The translations under genes and the position numbers were made by a program. Under the pieces are notes generated by a model that saw nothing but the letters and a program-made list of their open reading frames with translations, was not told the origin of the DNA and did not search any database. DNA of 64,000 bases from Xanthomonas sp. XNM01 (GTDB taxonomy: Bacteria > Pseudomonadota > Gammaproteobacteria > Xanthomonadales > Xanthomonadaceae), in the NCBI RefSeq assembly GCF_014851915.1, contig NZ_JACVAP010000003.1, positions 372,001 through 436,000 on the forward strand, written 5' to 3'. Positions 56,772 to 64,000 of the stretch are shown piece by piece; the first letter of the stretch is position 1; each line of letters begins with the position of its first letter.

Positions 56772-57446
56772 TCAGCCGCGTGCGGCGCTCACCGCCGCCT
56801 TCATCCGGCCGATCACCTCGGCATAGTCCGGCGCGTTGAACACCGCCGAACCGGCGACGAAGGTGTCGGCGCCGGCCGCCGCGATCTCGCCGATGTTGTC
56901 GGCCTTGACCCCGCCATCGACCTCCAGCCGGATCGGGCGGCCGGTCTTGTCGATCATCGCCCGCACCGCGCGCAGCTTGTCCAGCGTCGAGGGGATGAAG
57001 GCCTGGCCGCCGAAACCCGGGTTGACCGACATCAGCATCACCAGGTCCAGGTCCTCCAGCACCCAGTCCAGCGTTTCGACCGGCGTGGCCGGGTTCAGCA
57101 CCAGCCCGGCCTGGCAGCCCAGCGACCTGATCAGCTGGATCGTGCGGTGCACGTGGCGGCTGGCTTCCGGATGGAAGCTGATCAGGTTGGCACCAGCCTT
57201 GGCGAAGTCCGGGACGATCCGGTCGACCGGCTCGACCATCAGATGCACGTCGATGAAGGCGGTGACGCCGTGCTTGCGCAGCGCCTCGCAGACCAGCGGG
57301 CCGATGGTCAGGTTGGGCACGTAATGGTTGTCCATCACGTCGAAGTGGACCCAGTCGGCGCCGGCCGCCAGGACCGCGTCGACCTCCTCGCCCAGCTTGG
57401 CGAAATTGGCGGACAGGATGGACGGAGCGATGACGGTGGACTGCAT
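56772..57446 (-). CDS. rpe: Ribulose-phosphate 3-epimerase
   Basis: 224 residues, TIM barrel. Family motifs are [15 protein letters not shown] (about 7-21), [12 protein letters not shown] with metal-binding His/Asp, [24 protein letters not shown] and [11 protein letters not shown]. It interconverts ribulose-5-phosphate and xylulose-5-phosphate in the pentose phosphate pathway. The 5' end lies 49 bp downstream of the J-domain gene on the same strand. No tight ribosome site was seen. Confidence 0.95.
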   Translation of the reverse strand: MQSTVIAPSILSANFAKLGEEVDAVLAAGADWVHFDVMDNHYVPNLTIGPLVCEALRKHGVTAFIDVHLMVEPVDRIVPDFAKAGANLISFHPEASRHVHRTIQLIRSLGCQAGLVLNPATPVETLDWVLEDLDLVMLMSVNPGFGGQAFIPSTLDKLRAVRAMIDKTGRPIRLEVDGGVKADNIGEIAAAGADTFVAGSAVFNAPDYAEVIGRMKAAVSAARG

Positions 57447-57495
57447 GGCGAAGGCTCGTACGAAGGGAAAACGGGGGCGCCGCGCCGGTGCGCGC

Positions 57496-57831
57496 TCAGC
57501 GGCCGCGCAGGGTGCGGATGCGGTCGTAGGCGGCGTTGATCGCGCGGGCGCGCTGCTCGGCCTGGGCGCGCAGCTCGGGCGCGGCCCCGGCCATCCTGTC
57601 CGGGTGGTACTGCGAGATCAGCTTGCGGTAGGCCAGATCGATCTCGGCGTCGCTGGCATCGGAGGTCAGGCCGAGCTCGCGGTACGGGTTCTCGCGCTTG
57701 CCGATCCGGAACCAGTCGCTGTCGAAGGCGTGCCCGATCAGCAGGCCGATGACCGCACCGAACAGCGGATTGGGGCGGAACAGCAGCGCGCCGGCGATGA
57801 CGCCCAGCAGTTTCCCGTACCAACGGTTCAT
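57496..57831 (-). CDS. Small membrane-anchored J-domain protein
   Basis: 111 residues. An N-terminal hydrophobic Gly-rich segment ([25 protein letters not shown]) is followed by a J domain from about 48: [16 protein letters not shown], the HPD motif in QYHPDRM, and [12 protein letters not shown]. It resembles a shortened DjlA without the TerB-like part. J domains stimulate DnaK; this one would recruit it to the inner membrane. It is divergent from purC with about 125 bp between and may be cotranscribed with rpe. Confidence 0.88.
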   Translation of the reverse strand: MNRWYGKLLGVIAGALLFRPNPLFGAVIGLLIGHAFDSDWFRIGKRENPYRELGLTSDASDAEIDLAYRKLISQYHPDRMAGAAPELRAQAEQRARAINAAYDRIRTLRGR

Positions 57832-57957
57832 CGTTTTCCACGCAGGAAAAAGGTCGAGCGCGCCATTCTACGGCACAGCCGGGTCGTCACACCGTACACT
57901 GTGCGGCCGGCCCGCCCGGCGCGCCGGGCATGACCACGTCCACGTTCCGGAGTTTCC

Positions 57958-58884
57958 GTGCCCACGACCCTGCTCCAGTCCGACCTGCCCGGCCTGCCGC
58001 TGCGCCACCGCGGCAAGGTGCGCGATGTGTTCGACCTGCCGCGCGAGCGGCTGCCCGCCGACGCGCCCCCCGGCGACTATCTGCTGATGGTCGCCACCGA
58101 TCGCCTGTCCGCGTTCGATGTGGTCCTGCCCGACCCGATCCCCGGCAAGGGCGAGATGCTGTGCCAGATCAGCAACTTCTGGTTCGCCAAGACCGCGCAC
58201 CTGATGCCCAACCACCTGACCGGCATCGACGTCGCCTCGGTCCTGCCCGAGGGCGTGGATCCTGCGCTGTATGCCAAGCGCGCGGTGGTGACCCGCCGGC
58301 TCAAGCCGGTGCCGGTCGAGGCGATCGCCCGCGGCTACCTGATCGGCAGCGGCTGGAAGGACTACCAGCGCACCGGCCAGGTCAGCGGCATCGCCCTGCC
58401 CGACGGCCTGCGCCAGGCCGAGCAACTGCCCGAGCCGATCTTCACCCCGTCGACCAAAGCCGCCGTCGGCGACCACGACGAGAACATCGACTTCGACGCG
58501 ATGGTCCGCAGTGTCGGCGGCGAACTGGCCGAGCGCGTGCGCGACGCCACCCTGCGCCTGTACCGCTACGCGGCCGAACACGCGGCCGAGCGCGGCATCC
58601 TGCTGGCCGACACCAAGTTCGAGTTCGGCACCGACGCCGACGGCCGCCTGTACATCATGGACGAGATGCTGACCCCGGATTCCTCGCGCTACTGGCCGGC
58701 CGACGAGTACCAGGTGGGCACCAGCCCGCCGAGCTACGACAAGCAGATCGTCCGCGATTACCTGGAGACGCTGGACTGGGGCAAGACCGCGCCGGGCCCG
58801 AACCTGCCGACCGAGGTGATCGAACGCACCCGTGCCCGCTATGCCGAGGCGCTGCAGAAGCTGGCCGGGATCAGCGTCGACTGA
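57958..58884 (+). CDS. purC: Phosphoribosylaminoimidazole-succinocarboxamide synthase
   Basis: 308 residues, the longer PurC type. GKVRDVFD near the start, [41 protein letters not shown] and [13 protein letters not shown] are the SAICAR-synthetase signatures for ATP, CAIR and aspartate binding. It catalyses the eighth step of purine synthesis. The GTG at 57958 is supported by GGAG five bases upstream. It appears to be the first gene of a short plus-strand run. Confidence 0.95.
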   Translation: MPTTLLQSDLPGLPLRHRGKVRDVFDLPRERLPADAPPGDYLLMVATDRLSAFDVVLPDPIPGKGEMLCQISNFWFAKTAHLMPNHLTGIDVASVLPEGVDPALYAKRAVVTRRLKPVPVEAIARGYLIGSGWKDYQRTGQVSGIALPDGLRQAEQLPEPIFTPSTKAAVGDHDENIDFDAMVRSVGGELAERVRDATLRLYRYAAEHAAERGILLADTKFEFGTDADGRLYIMDEMLTPDSSRYWPADEYQVGTSPPSYDKQIVRDYLETLDWGKTAPGPNLPTEVIERTRARYAEALQKLAGISVD

Positions 58885-58957
58885 GGCCGGCGCGCGCGAT
58901 GGCGGACATCCGCTCCGTCGTCGCGCGCTTCGGGACCCACGGACGATCCCCGCCGCC

Positions 58958-59383
58958 ATGACCCCCGCGCATCGAGTCATCGCCACGGTCCTGCTCGCCG
59001 TCACCCTGCTGCTGGTCGCGGCCGCGGCGACGGCGGCCCCGGCCTGCCCTCACGCGTCGTTCGACGACTTTCTCGCCCGGTTCGGCCGCGATGCCGGTTT
59101 CCAGCGCGGCGCCAGCGCCGATCCACTGGACTACGGCTACCTCGATGTCGGCGGCGACGATCCCGAGCCGGTGCACCAGCAGCGGCCACTGGCCTCGCTG
59201 CAGTGGCCGCTGTTCCCCGATCCGGCCGGCTTCGGCCAGACCCGCTCGCTGCGGATCACCGATACCGGAGACGGCCAGCGGCAGGTCGTGGTCCGTCGCG
59301 AGGGCAGCAGCGACCAGCAGGTCTACCGCTTCCGGCAGGAGCCGTGCTGGACCCTGGTCGGGATGTTCGACGAGTCGATCTGA
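58958..59383 (+). CDS. Exported protein of unknown function
   Basis: 141 residues. A signal peptide (HRVIATVLLAVTLLLVAAAATAA) is followed by a mature domain with two Cys (PACPHASF near 29; EPCWTLVGMFDES near the end). The pattern ASFDDFLARFGRDAGFQ, then LASLQWPLFP and QVYRFRQEPCWTL, resembles small lipocalin-like or DUF4348-type secreted proteins, but I do not recognise a family with confidence. The two Cys could form a disulfide. It lies between purC and the DUF962 gene on the same strand. Confidence 0.7.
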   Translation: MTPAHRVIATVLLAVTLLLVAAAATAAPACPHASFDDFLARFGRDAGFQRGASADPLDYGYLDVGGDDPEPVHQQRPLASLQWPLFPDPAGFGQTRSLRITDTGDGQRQVVVRREGSSDQQVYRFRQEPCWTLVGMFDESI

Positions 59384-59461
59384 GCCGGCTGCGTCCGGAC
59401 CAGTCGCTGGCGTATGCTGGGCGACGCAGCGCATGACCGCGCCCGGGTCTGGGAGGGCCTG

Positions 59462-59941
59462 ATGGACACCACCGTGATGCGGCCGATCGACCGCTACTTC
59501 GCCAGCTACTCGGACGACCACCGCAACCGGCTCAACCAGCGCATCCATGTGATCGCGGTGCCGGCCATCCTGTGGTCGGTCATCGCCCTGCTCTGGTGCA
59601 TCCCGGTGGTCGGCACCCTGCTGCGCACCGGCATCTGGGCGGCGCTGGCGATGTTCTTCGCCTGGATGTTCTATTACCGGATGTCGCGCCCGCTGGGTCT
59701 GGGCATGCTGGCGATCTTCTTCGTCGGTGCCTGCCTGTGCCGGCTGATCGAAGCCCGGCTGGGCCTGGGCGTGCTGTTCTGGTCGGCGGTCGCCGTGTTC
59801 GTCGTCGCCTGGGTGGCCCAGTTCATCGGCCACAGGTTCGAGGGCCGCAAGCCCAGCTTCCTGACCGACCTGGTCTATCTGCTGATCGGCCCGGCCTGGG
59901 TGCTGGCCAAGTTCTACCGGCTGATGGGCTGGAAGTACTGA
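59462..59941 (+). CDS. Mpo1-like (DUF962) membrane protein
   Basis: 159 residues with about four hydrophobic segments. The Mpo1/YGL010w pattern is present: RYFASYSDDHRNRLNQRIHVIAVP (in parts NRLNQRIH with the conserved Asn and His), QFIGHRFEGRKPSFL with a second His motif, and LIGPAWVLAKFY. The yeast member is an Fe2+-dependent dioxygenase of 2-hydroxy fatty acids; bacterial function is inferred only. GGAGGG five bases before the ATG. Confidence 0.88.
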   Translation: MDTTVMRPIDRYFASYSDDHRNRLNQRIHVIAVPAILWSVIALLWCIPVVGTLLRTGIWAALAMFFAWMFYYRMSRPLGLGMLAIFFVGACLCRLIEARLGLGVLFWSAVAVFVVAWVAQFIGHRFEGRKPSFLTDLVYLLIGPAWVLAKFYRLMGWKY

Positions 59942-60119
59942 GCGCGCGCACCGCCGCGCGCGAGCGGCGGGCCGGCCTGCCCACCACGGGCGCCCTGCGC
60001 CGCCGAACGTTGGTGCCGCGGGCGGCACCGCCACAGCCCATTCCGCATCGCTTCATCACGCGGTGGAGGCGGCAATGCTGGTTTCATGATGCGTTTGTCG
60101 CCCTGATCGACGCCATGCA

Positions 60120-60188
60120 CTGTCGCAGCGCGACAGAGCGCGTTTAACTGAATACGCGTACAGGACACCTGTACAGCTGCTGTTAAAC
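60120..60188 (+). promoter_or_regulatory. Nested dyads in the antiporter operon promoter region
   Basis: Three perfect inverted repeats lie within 70 bp. CTGTCGC-AGC-GCGACAG is at 60120-60136 and GTACAGG-ACA-CCTGTAC at 60158-60174. The latter is bracketed almost symmetrically by GTTTAAC (60142-60148) and GTTAAAC (60182-60188). The last arm ends 31 bases before mrpA. This density suggests operators for a dedicated regulator. Confidence 0.5.
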
Positions 60189-60219
60189 TCGGTTCGATTA
60201 CCGCCAGACGCATCGACGG

Positions 60220-63075
60220 ATGATCCCATTCCTCGAAATCCTGCTCGCCCTGCCGTTCCTGGCGGCCCTCGTGCTGGCCGTGTGGCGCACGATGCCGCGT
60301 ACCACGGCTGCCTGGATCGCAGCCGCCGCCCCCCTGCTCGGACTGCTTCTGCTGGCCTGGATGACGCCTGCGGTCATGCAGGGCTGGGCACCGCGCGCCG
60401 ACCACGCCTGGATACCGCAGCTCGGGCTGGCCTTCACCCTGCGTCTGGACGGACTGGCGTGGATGTTCGCCGGCATGGTCCTGGCGATCGGTGCGCTGGT
60501 GGTGATGTATGCGCACTACTACCTGAGCGAGAAGGACAGCGCCTCGCGCTTCTTCTGCTATCTGATGCTGTTCATGGGCTCGATGCTCGGCGTCGTGCTC
60601 TCCGGCAACCTGCTGCTGATGCTGGTGTTCTGGGAGCTGACCAGCATCAGTTCGTTCCTGCTGATCGGCTTCTGGTCGCACCGCCAGGATGCGCGCGAAG
60701 GTGCGCGCATGGCGCTTGCGATCACCGGCGGCGGCGGCCTGGCGATGCTCGGCGGCGTGCTGCTGATCGGCCGCATCCTCGGCAGCCATGGGCTGGAGTC
60801 GGTGTACGACCTCGACACCGTGCTGGCCAACGGCGAGCTGATCCGCGCCAGCGCGCTGTATCCGTGGGCGCTGGGTCTGATCCTGGCCGGCGTGTTCACC
60901 AAGAGCGCGCAGTTCCCGTTCCACTTCTGGCTGCCGCACGCGATGGCCGCGCCGACCCCGGTCTCGGCCTACCTGCATTCGGCGACGATGGTGAAGGCCG
61001 GCGTGTTCGTGCTGGCGCGGCTGCATCCGGCACTGGCCGGCAGCGACCTGTTCTTCTACGTGGTCACCGGCATCGGCGCCCTGACGCTGCTGGTCGGCGC
61101 CTGGCATGCGATCTTCCAGCACGACCTGAAAGGCATGCTGGCGTACTCGACGATCTCGCACCTGGGCCTGATCACCCTGTTGTTCGGGCTGTCCACGCCG
61201 ATGGCGGTGGTCGCCGGTGTGTTCCACATCCTCAACCACGCCACGTTCAAGGCCTCGCTGTTTATGGCCGCTGGCATCATCGACCATGAAACCGGCACCC
61301 GCGACATCCGCCGCCTGGGCGGCCTGCGCAGGCTGATGCCGTGGACCAGCGCTCTGGCGATCATCGCCTCGCTGGCCATGGCAGGCATCCCGCTGCTCAA
61401 CGGCTTCCTGTCCAAGGAGATGTTCTTCACCGAGGCGCTGGAGATTTCCGGCCACCAGTGGATGCGCAACGCGATCGCCGTGGCCGCGCTGCTGTACGGC
61501 ATCTTCGGCGTGGCCTACAGCCTGCGCTTCGTCTACGAGACCTTCTTCGGCCACGGCCCGCGCGACCTGGACGTGACCCCGCACGAGCCGCCGCGCTGGA
61601 TGAAGATTCCGGTCGAGGTGCTGGTGGTGCTGTGCGTGGCGGTCGGCGTGTTCCCGGCGCTGACTGTCGCCCCGGTGCTGCATGCCGGCGCCGCCGCGAT
61701 CCTCGGCCCGGCGATGCCCGCCTACAGCCTGGCGGTCTGGCACGGGATCAACCTGCCGCTGCTGATGAGCCTGGCCGGCATCGCCGGCGGCATCGCGCTG
61801 TACTTCGGTCTGCGCCGGCTGCTGGACCTGCATGCGATCGTGCGCCGCTCGCTGGGCCGGCACCTGTTCAAGACGCAGATGGAAGGCCTGTACGCGACCG
61901 CGCGCCGCTTCACCAACGCCATCGCCAACGGCAGCCTGCAGCGCAGCCTGCTGTGCCTGGTGCTGGCCGCGATCGTCGCCGGCGCCGCGCCGTTCTTCGG
62001 GGGCGAGTCGGCCACCCTGCAGCTGCGTCCCTCGCAGCCGATGCCGCTGCTGGGCTGGGCGCTGTGGCTGATCCTGATCGCCTGCACCCTGTACACGCTC
62101 AAGCTGTTCCGGCAGCGCCTGCTGGCGCTGGTGGTGCTCGGTGGCGCCGGCCTGGTGGTCAGCATCACCTTCGTGTTCCTGTCCGCGCCCGACCTTGCCC
62201 TGACCCAGCTGCTGGTCGAGATGGTCAGCCTGCCGCTGCTGCTCCTCGGCCTGCACTACCTGCCGCCGCGCTCGCCACCGGAGCGTGCGCCACGGCGGCG
62301 CTGGCGCGACATCGTCGTGGCCGCGATCGCCGGCCTGGGGGTCGGGCTGCTGGCCTACGCGGTGATGACCCGCGCCGGCGGCGACCCGGTCAGCGCCGAG
62401 ATGCTGACCCGCTCGCTGCCGGAGGCCTACGGCCGCAACGTGGTCAACGTGATCCTGGTCGACTTCCGCGGCTTCGACACCTTCGGTGAGATCACCGTGT
62501 TCGGCATCGCCGCGCTGATCGTGCACGCACTGCTGCGGCGGGCCCGCCTGGCGCCGGAGAAGGTGATCGAGGGACCGCCGATCCAACTGCCGGTCCCGGC
62601 CGACCTGGCCCAGCTGATGTTCCCGCTGACCCTGACCGTGTCGGTGTTCCTGTTCCTGCGCGGCCACAACGCGCCCGGCGGCGGCTTCATCGCCGGCCTG
62701 GTGCTGGCGGTGCCGCTGCTGATCCAGTACGTGATCCAGGGCGCGGCGTCGGTCGAATCGCGGTTCGGCTTCGACTACATCCGCTGCATCGGTGTCGGCC
62801 TGGTCGTGGCCGGCATCGGTGGCGTCGGCTCGATGGCCTTCGGTTATCCGTTCCTGACCAGCGGCCATGCCGACCTGCACCTGCCGCTGATCGGCGAGGT
62901 GCCGCTGGCCAGCGCGATCGTGTTCGACACCGGCGTCTACCTGGTGGTGTTCGGCGGCGCGATGCTGATCCTGTCGATGATGGGCACCATCCGCCCGTCG
63001 CGTACCCGCGTGTCGCACCTGGGCGTGGTCGCGCCCGGCGACCGCTCCACCCGTACCGCGGAACTGAGGACCTGA
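60220..63075 (+). CDS. mrpA: Mrp/Pha-type cation/proton antiporter subunit A with fused subunit B
   Basis: 951 residues, about 20 membrane segments. Residues about 1-500 are a NuoL/MrpA-like proton-pumping unit (FWELTSISSFLLIGFW with the key Glu; KSAQFPFHFWLPHAMAAPTPVSAYLHSATMVKAG in parts with the key Lys). From about 640 to 760 lies the MrpA C-terminal part. From about 800 comes an MrpB domain (FLRGHNAPGGGFIAGLVLAV). This A-B fusion is the six-gene (group 2) Mrp type, as in rhizobial Pha. It exchanges Na+ or K+ for H+. The ATG at 60220 shortly follows a dyad-rich promoter region. Confidence 0.94.
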   Translation: MIPFLEILLALPFLAALVLAVWRTMPRTTAAWIAAAAPLLGLLLLAWMTPAVMQGWAPRADHAWIPQLGLAFTLRLDGLAWMFAGMVLAIGALVVMYAHYYLSEKDSASRFFCYLMLFMGSMLGVVLSGNLLLMLVFWELTSISSFLLIGFWSHRQDAREGARMALAITGGGGLAMLGGVLLIGRILGSHGLESVYDLDTVLANGELIRASALYPWALGLILAGVFTKSAQFPFHFWLPHAMAAPTPVSAYLHSATMVKAGVFVLARLHPALAGSDLFFYVVTGIGALTLLVGAWHAIFQHDLKGMLAYSTISHLGLITLLFGLSTPMAVVAGVFHILNHATFKASLFMAAGIIDHETGTRDIRRLGGLRRLMPWTSALAIIASLAMAGIPLLNGFLSKEMFFTEALEISGHQWMRNAIAVAALLYGIFGVAYSLRFVYETFFGHGPRDLDVTPHEPPRWMKIPVEVLVVLCVAVGVFPALTVAPVLHAGAAAILGPAMPAYSLAVWHGINLPLLMSLAGIAGGIALYFGLRRLLDLHAIVRRSLGRHLFKTQMEGLYATARRFTNAIANGSLQRSLLCLVLAAIVAGAAPFFGGESATLQLRPSQPMPLLGWALWLILIACTLYTLKLFRQRLLALVVLGGAGLVVSITFVFLSAPDLALTQLLVEMVSLPLLLLGLHYLPPRSPPERAPRRRWRDIVVAAIAGLGVGLLAYAVMTRAGGDPVSAEMLTRSLPEAYGRNVVNVILVDFRGFDTFGEITVFGIAALIVHALLRRARLAPEKVIEGPPIQLPVPADLAQLMFPLTLTVSVFLFLRGHNAPGGGFIAGLVLAVPLLIQYVIQGAASVESRFGFDYIRCIGVGLVVAGIGGVGSMAFGYPFLTSGHADLHLPLIGEVPLASAIVFDTGVYLVVFGGAMLILSMMGTIRPSRTRVSHLGVVAPGDRSTRTAELRT

Positions 63076-63530
63076 TGGAATTCGCACTCGCCAGCGCCAT
63101 CGGCATCCTCACCGCCGCCGGCGTCTACCTGCTGCTGCGCGCGCGCAGTTTCGACGTGATCCTGGGCCTGACCCTGCTGTCGTACGCGACCAACCTGCTG
63201 ATCTTCGGCAGCGGCCGCCTGGTCTCGGGCCGGCCGCCGGTACTGCGCGACGGCGTGGCCGAGGATCTCAGCCACTACACCGACCCGCTGCCGCAGGCCC
63301 TGGTGCTGACCGCGATCGTGATCGCGTTCGCGATGACCGCGGTCAGCATCGTGGTCGCGATCCGCAGCCGCGCCGACAACGACAGCGACCACGTCGACGG
63401 CAGCAAGGCCGAGCGCGAGTTCATCGAGGCCGAGCAGCGCCGCCACGAGGAGGCGCGAGAGGCGGCGCATGCGCACGACGAGGCGCAGCCCGCCGCGCAG
63501 GCCGGTGCCGATGGAGACGCCCGCGCATGA
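63075..63530 (+). CDS. mrpC: Mrp/Pha antiporter subunit C
   Basis: 151 residues, NuoK-like with three membrane segments: FALASAIGILTAAGVYLLL, FDVILGLTLLSYATNLLIF (family Gly/Asn positions) and ALVLTAIVIAFAMTAVSIVVAI. DPLPQALVLTAIVI is the MrpC signature. A charged, His/Glu/Ala-rich tail of about 45 residues extends past the usual end. The start shares one base with the mrpA stop. Confidence 0.93.
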   Translation: MEFALASAIGILTAAGVYLLLRARSFDVILGLTLLSYATNLLIFGSGRLVSGRPPVLRDGVAEDLSHYTDPLPQALVLTAIVIAFAMTAVSIVVAIRSRADNDSDHVDGSKAEREFIEAEQRRHEEAREAAHAHDEAQPAAQAGADGDARA

Positions 63531-64000
63531 CCCATCTGGCGATCTTTCCGATCCTGATCCCGCTGTTCGCCGCGGCGATCGCGCTGTTCTTCGAACACCG
63601 CCGCTTCGGCATGGCGCCGCAGCGGACCGTGGCGTGGCTGTCGATGGCGGCGATGCTGGTCTGCGCGGTGCTGCTGGCGGTCGACGCCGGCGACGGCAGC
63701 ATCCGGGTCTACCTGCTCGGCGACTGGCCGTCGCGGCTGGGCATCGTGCTGATGGCCGACCGGCTGTCGGCGCTGATGCTGGTGCTGGCCTCGCTGCTGG
63801 GCAGCGCCTGCCTGCTGCACGCCTGTGCCGGCTGGGACAAGCGCGCACCGCATTTCCATGCGTTCTTCCAGTTCCAGCTGATGGGCCTGAACGGCGCCTT
63901 CCTGACCGGCGACGTGTTCAACCTGTTCGTGTTCTTCGAGGTGATGCTGATCGCCTCCTACGGCCTGCTGCTCAGCGGCGGCCGCGGCGAGCGGATGCGT
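63527..64000 (+). CDS. mrpD: Mrp/Pha antiporter subunit D (3'-truncated by window edge)
   Basis: The first 158 residues of a NuoN/MrpD-like subunit: IFPILIPLFAAAIALFFEHR, MADRLSALMLVLASLLGSACLL and GAFLTGDVFNLFVFFEVMLIASYGLLL, which includes the essential Glu of the fifth segment. It is the second proton-channel subunit of the complex. The start overlaps the mrpC stop (ATGA), continuing the coupled operon; subunits E, F and G are expected beyond the window. Confidence 0.93.
   Translation, partial: MTHLAIFPILIPLFAAAIALFFEHRRFGMAPQRTVAWLSMAAMLVCAVLLAVDAGDGSIRVYLLGDWPSRLGIVLMADRLSALMLVLASLLGSACLLHACAGWDKRAPHFHAFFQFQLMGLNGAFLTGDVFNLFVFFEVMLIASYGLLLSGGRGERMR

Noticed and set aside
60196-60212. 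GGTTCGATTACC resembling a tRNA T-arm
   Set aside because: No acceptor, D or anticodon arms can be formed around it.

Overview
The window is very GC-rich, densely packed gammaproteobacterial chromosome. It most resembles the Xanthomonadaceae/Lysobacteraceae (Luteimonas, Lysobacter, Pseudoxanthomonas, Xanthomonas). Supporting signs are metB directly abutting an ABC-type O-antigen export pair (the conserved edge of the xanthomonad LPS locus), PilU, a fabA-fabB pair, two TonB-dependent receptors, a PHA phasin and a long-form PurC. The genus assignment is inference. I see no rRNA, tRNA, CRISPR array, insertion sequence or prophage.

Layout. 1-6391 (minus): end of an O-antigen/LPS locus, metB-wzm-wzt followed by a large methyltransferase/glycosyltransferase fusion that runs off the left edge; all three junctions overlap. 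7114-10535 (minus): cystathionine beta-synthase, a small YdcH-type protein and a DUF4398/OmpA-like envelope pair, divergent from pilU. 11933-17094: tyrosine-catabolism genes maiA and fah (minus), rhlE helicase and a membrane diguanylate cyclase (plus). 17315-22944 (minus): a metal/flavin-type operon of a frameshifted DUF4198 gene, a seven-EF-hand protein, ApbE-DUF2271 and a TonB receptor. It is divergent from queD across a dyad-bearing promoter. 24020-26538: phasin, TMEM175-like channel, free-methionine-sulfoxide reductase and TfoX-C protein. 26606-28797: cobalamin riboswitch and BtuB. 29576-36188: P1 peptidase, DNA polymerase IV, fabA-fabB and oligopeptidase A. 37122-40820: Cds1-like PLP enzyme, glyoxalase I and glmS. 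41013-49488: a sigma-54 promoter, a MacAB-like efflux operon with three permease genes (one chimeric), and its own NtrC-type regulator and kinase. 49489-59941: glmU, GtrA, DUF2249-FmdE, trpE-SIMPL-trpG, lipid kinase, rpe, J-domain protein, purC and small membrane/secreted proteins. 60220-64000: start of an Mrp/Pha-type Na+(K+)/H+ antiporter operon.

The most unusual content is repetitive and regulatory rather than coding. (i) A family of fold-back elements bracketed by tandem hexanucleotide tracts occurs as a short form (24591-24890) and a long form with inverted ends (about 36290-37087). The short form looks like an internal-deletion derivative of the long form. (ii) The last 55 bp of fabB are exactly repeated 200 bp downstream around a 145-bp structured insert. 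(iii) A sigma-54 promoter with clustered TGTCC/GGACA sites precedes the efflux operon, which sits between glmS and glmU. (iv) One ABC permease gene is a fusion of the front of one paralogue to the tail of another.

Functional links. The metB and cbs genes together suggest reverse transsulfuration. maiA and fah complete tyrosine degradation. glmS and glmU make UDP-GlcNAc for envelope synthesis. The NtrC/kinase pair most likely controls the adjacent efflux operon. The EF-hand/ApbE/TonB-receptor operon and BtuB are separate outer-membrane uptake modules with separate regulatory sites.
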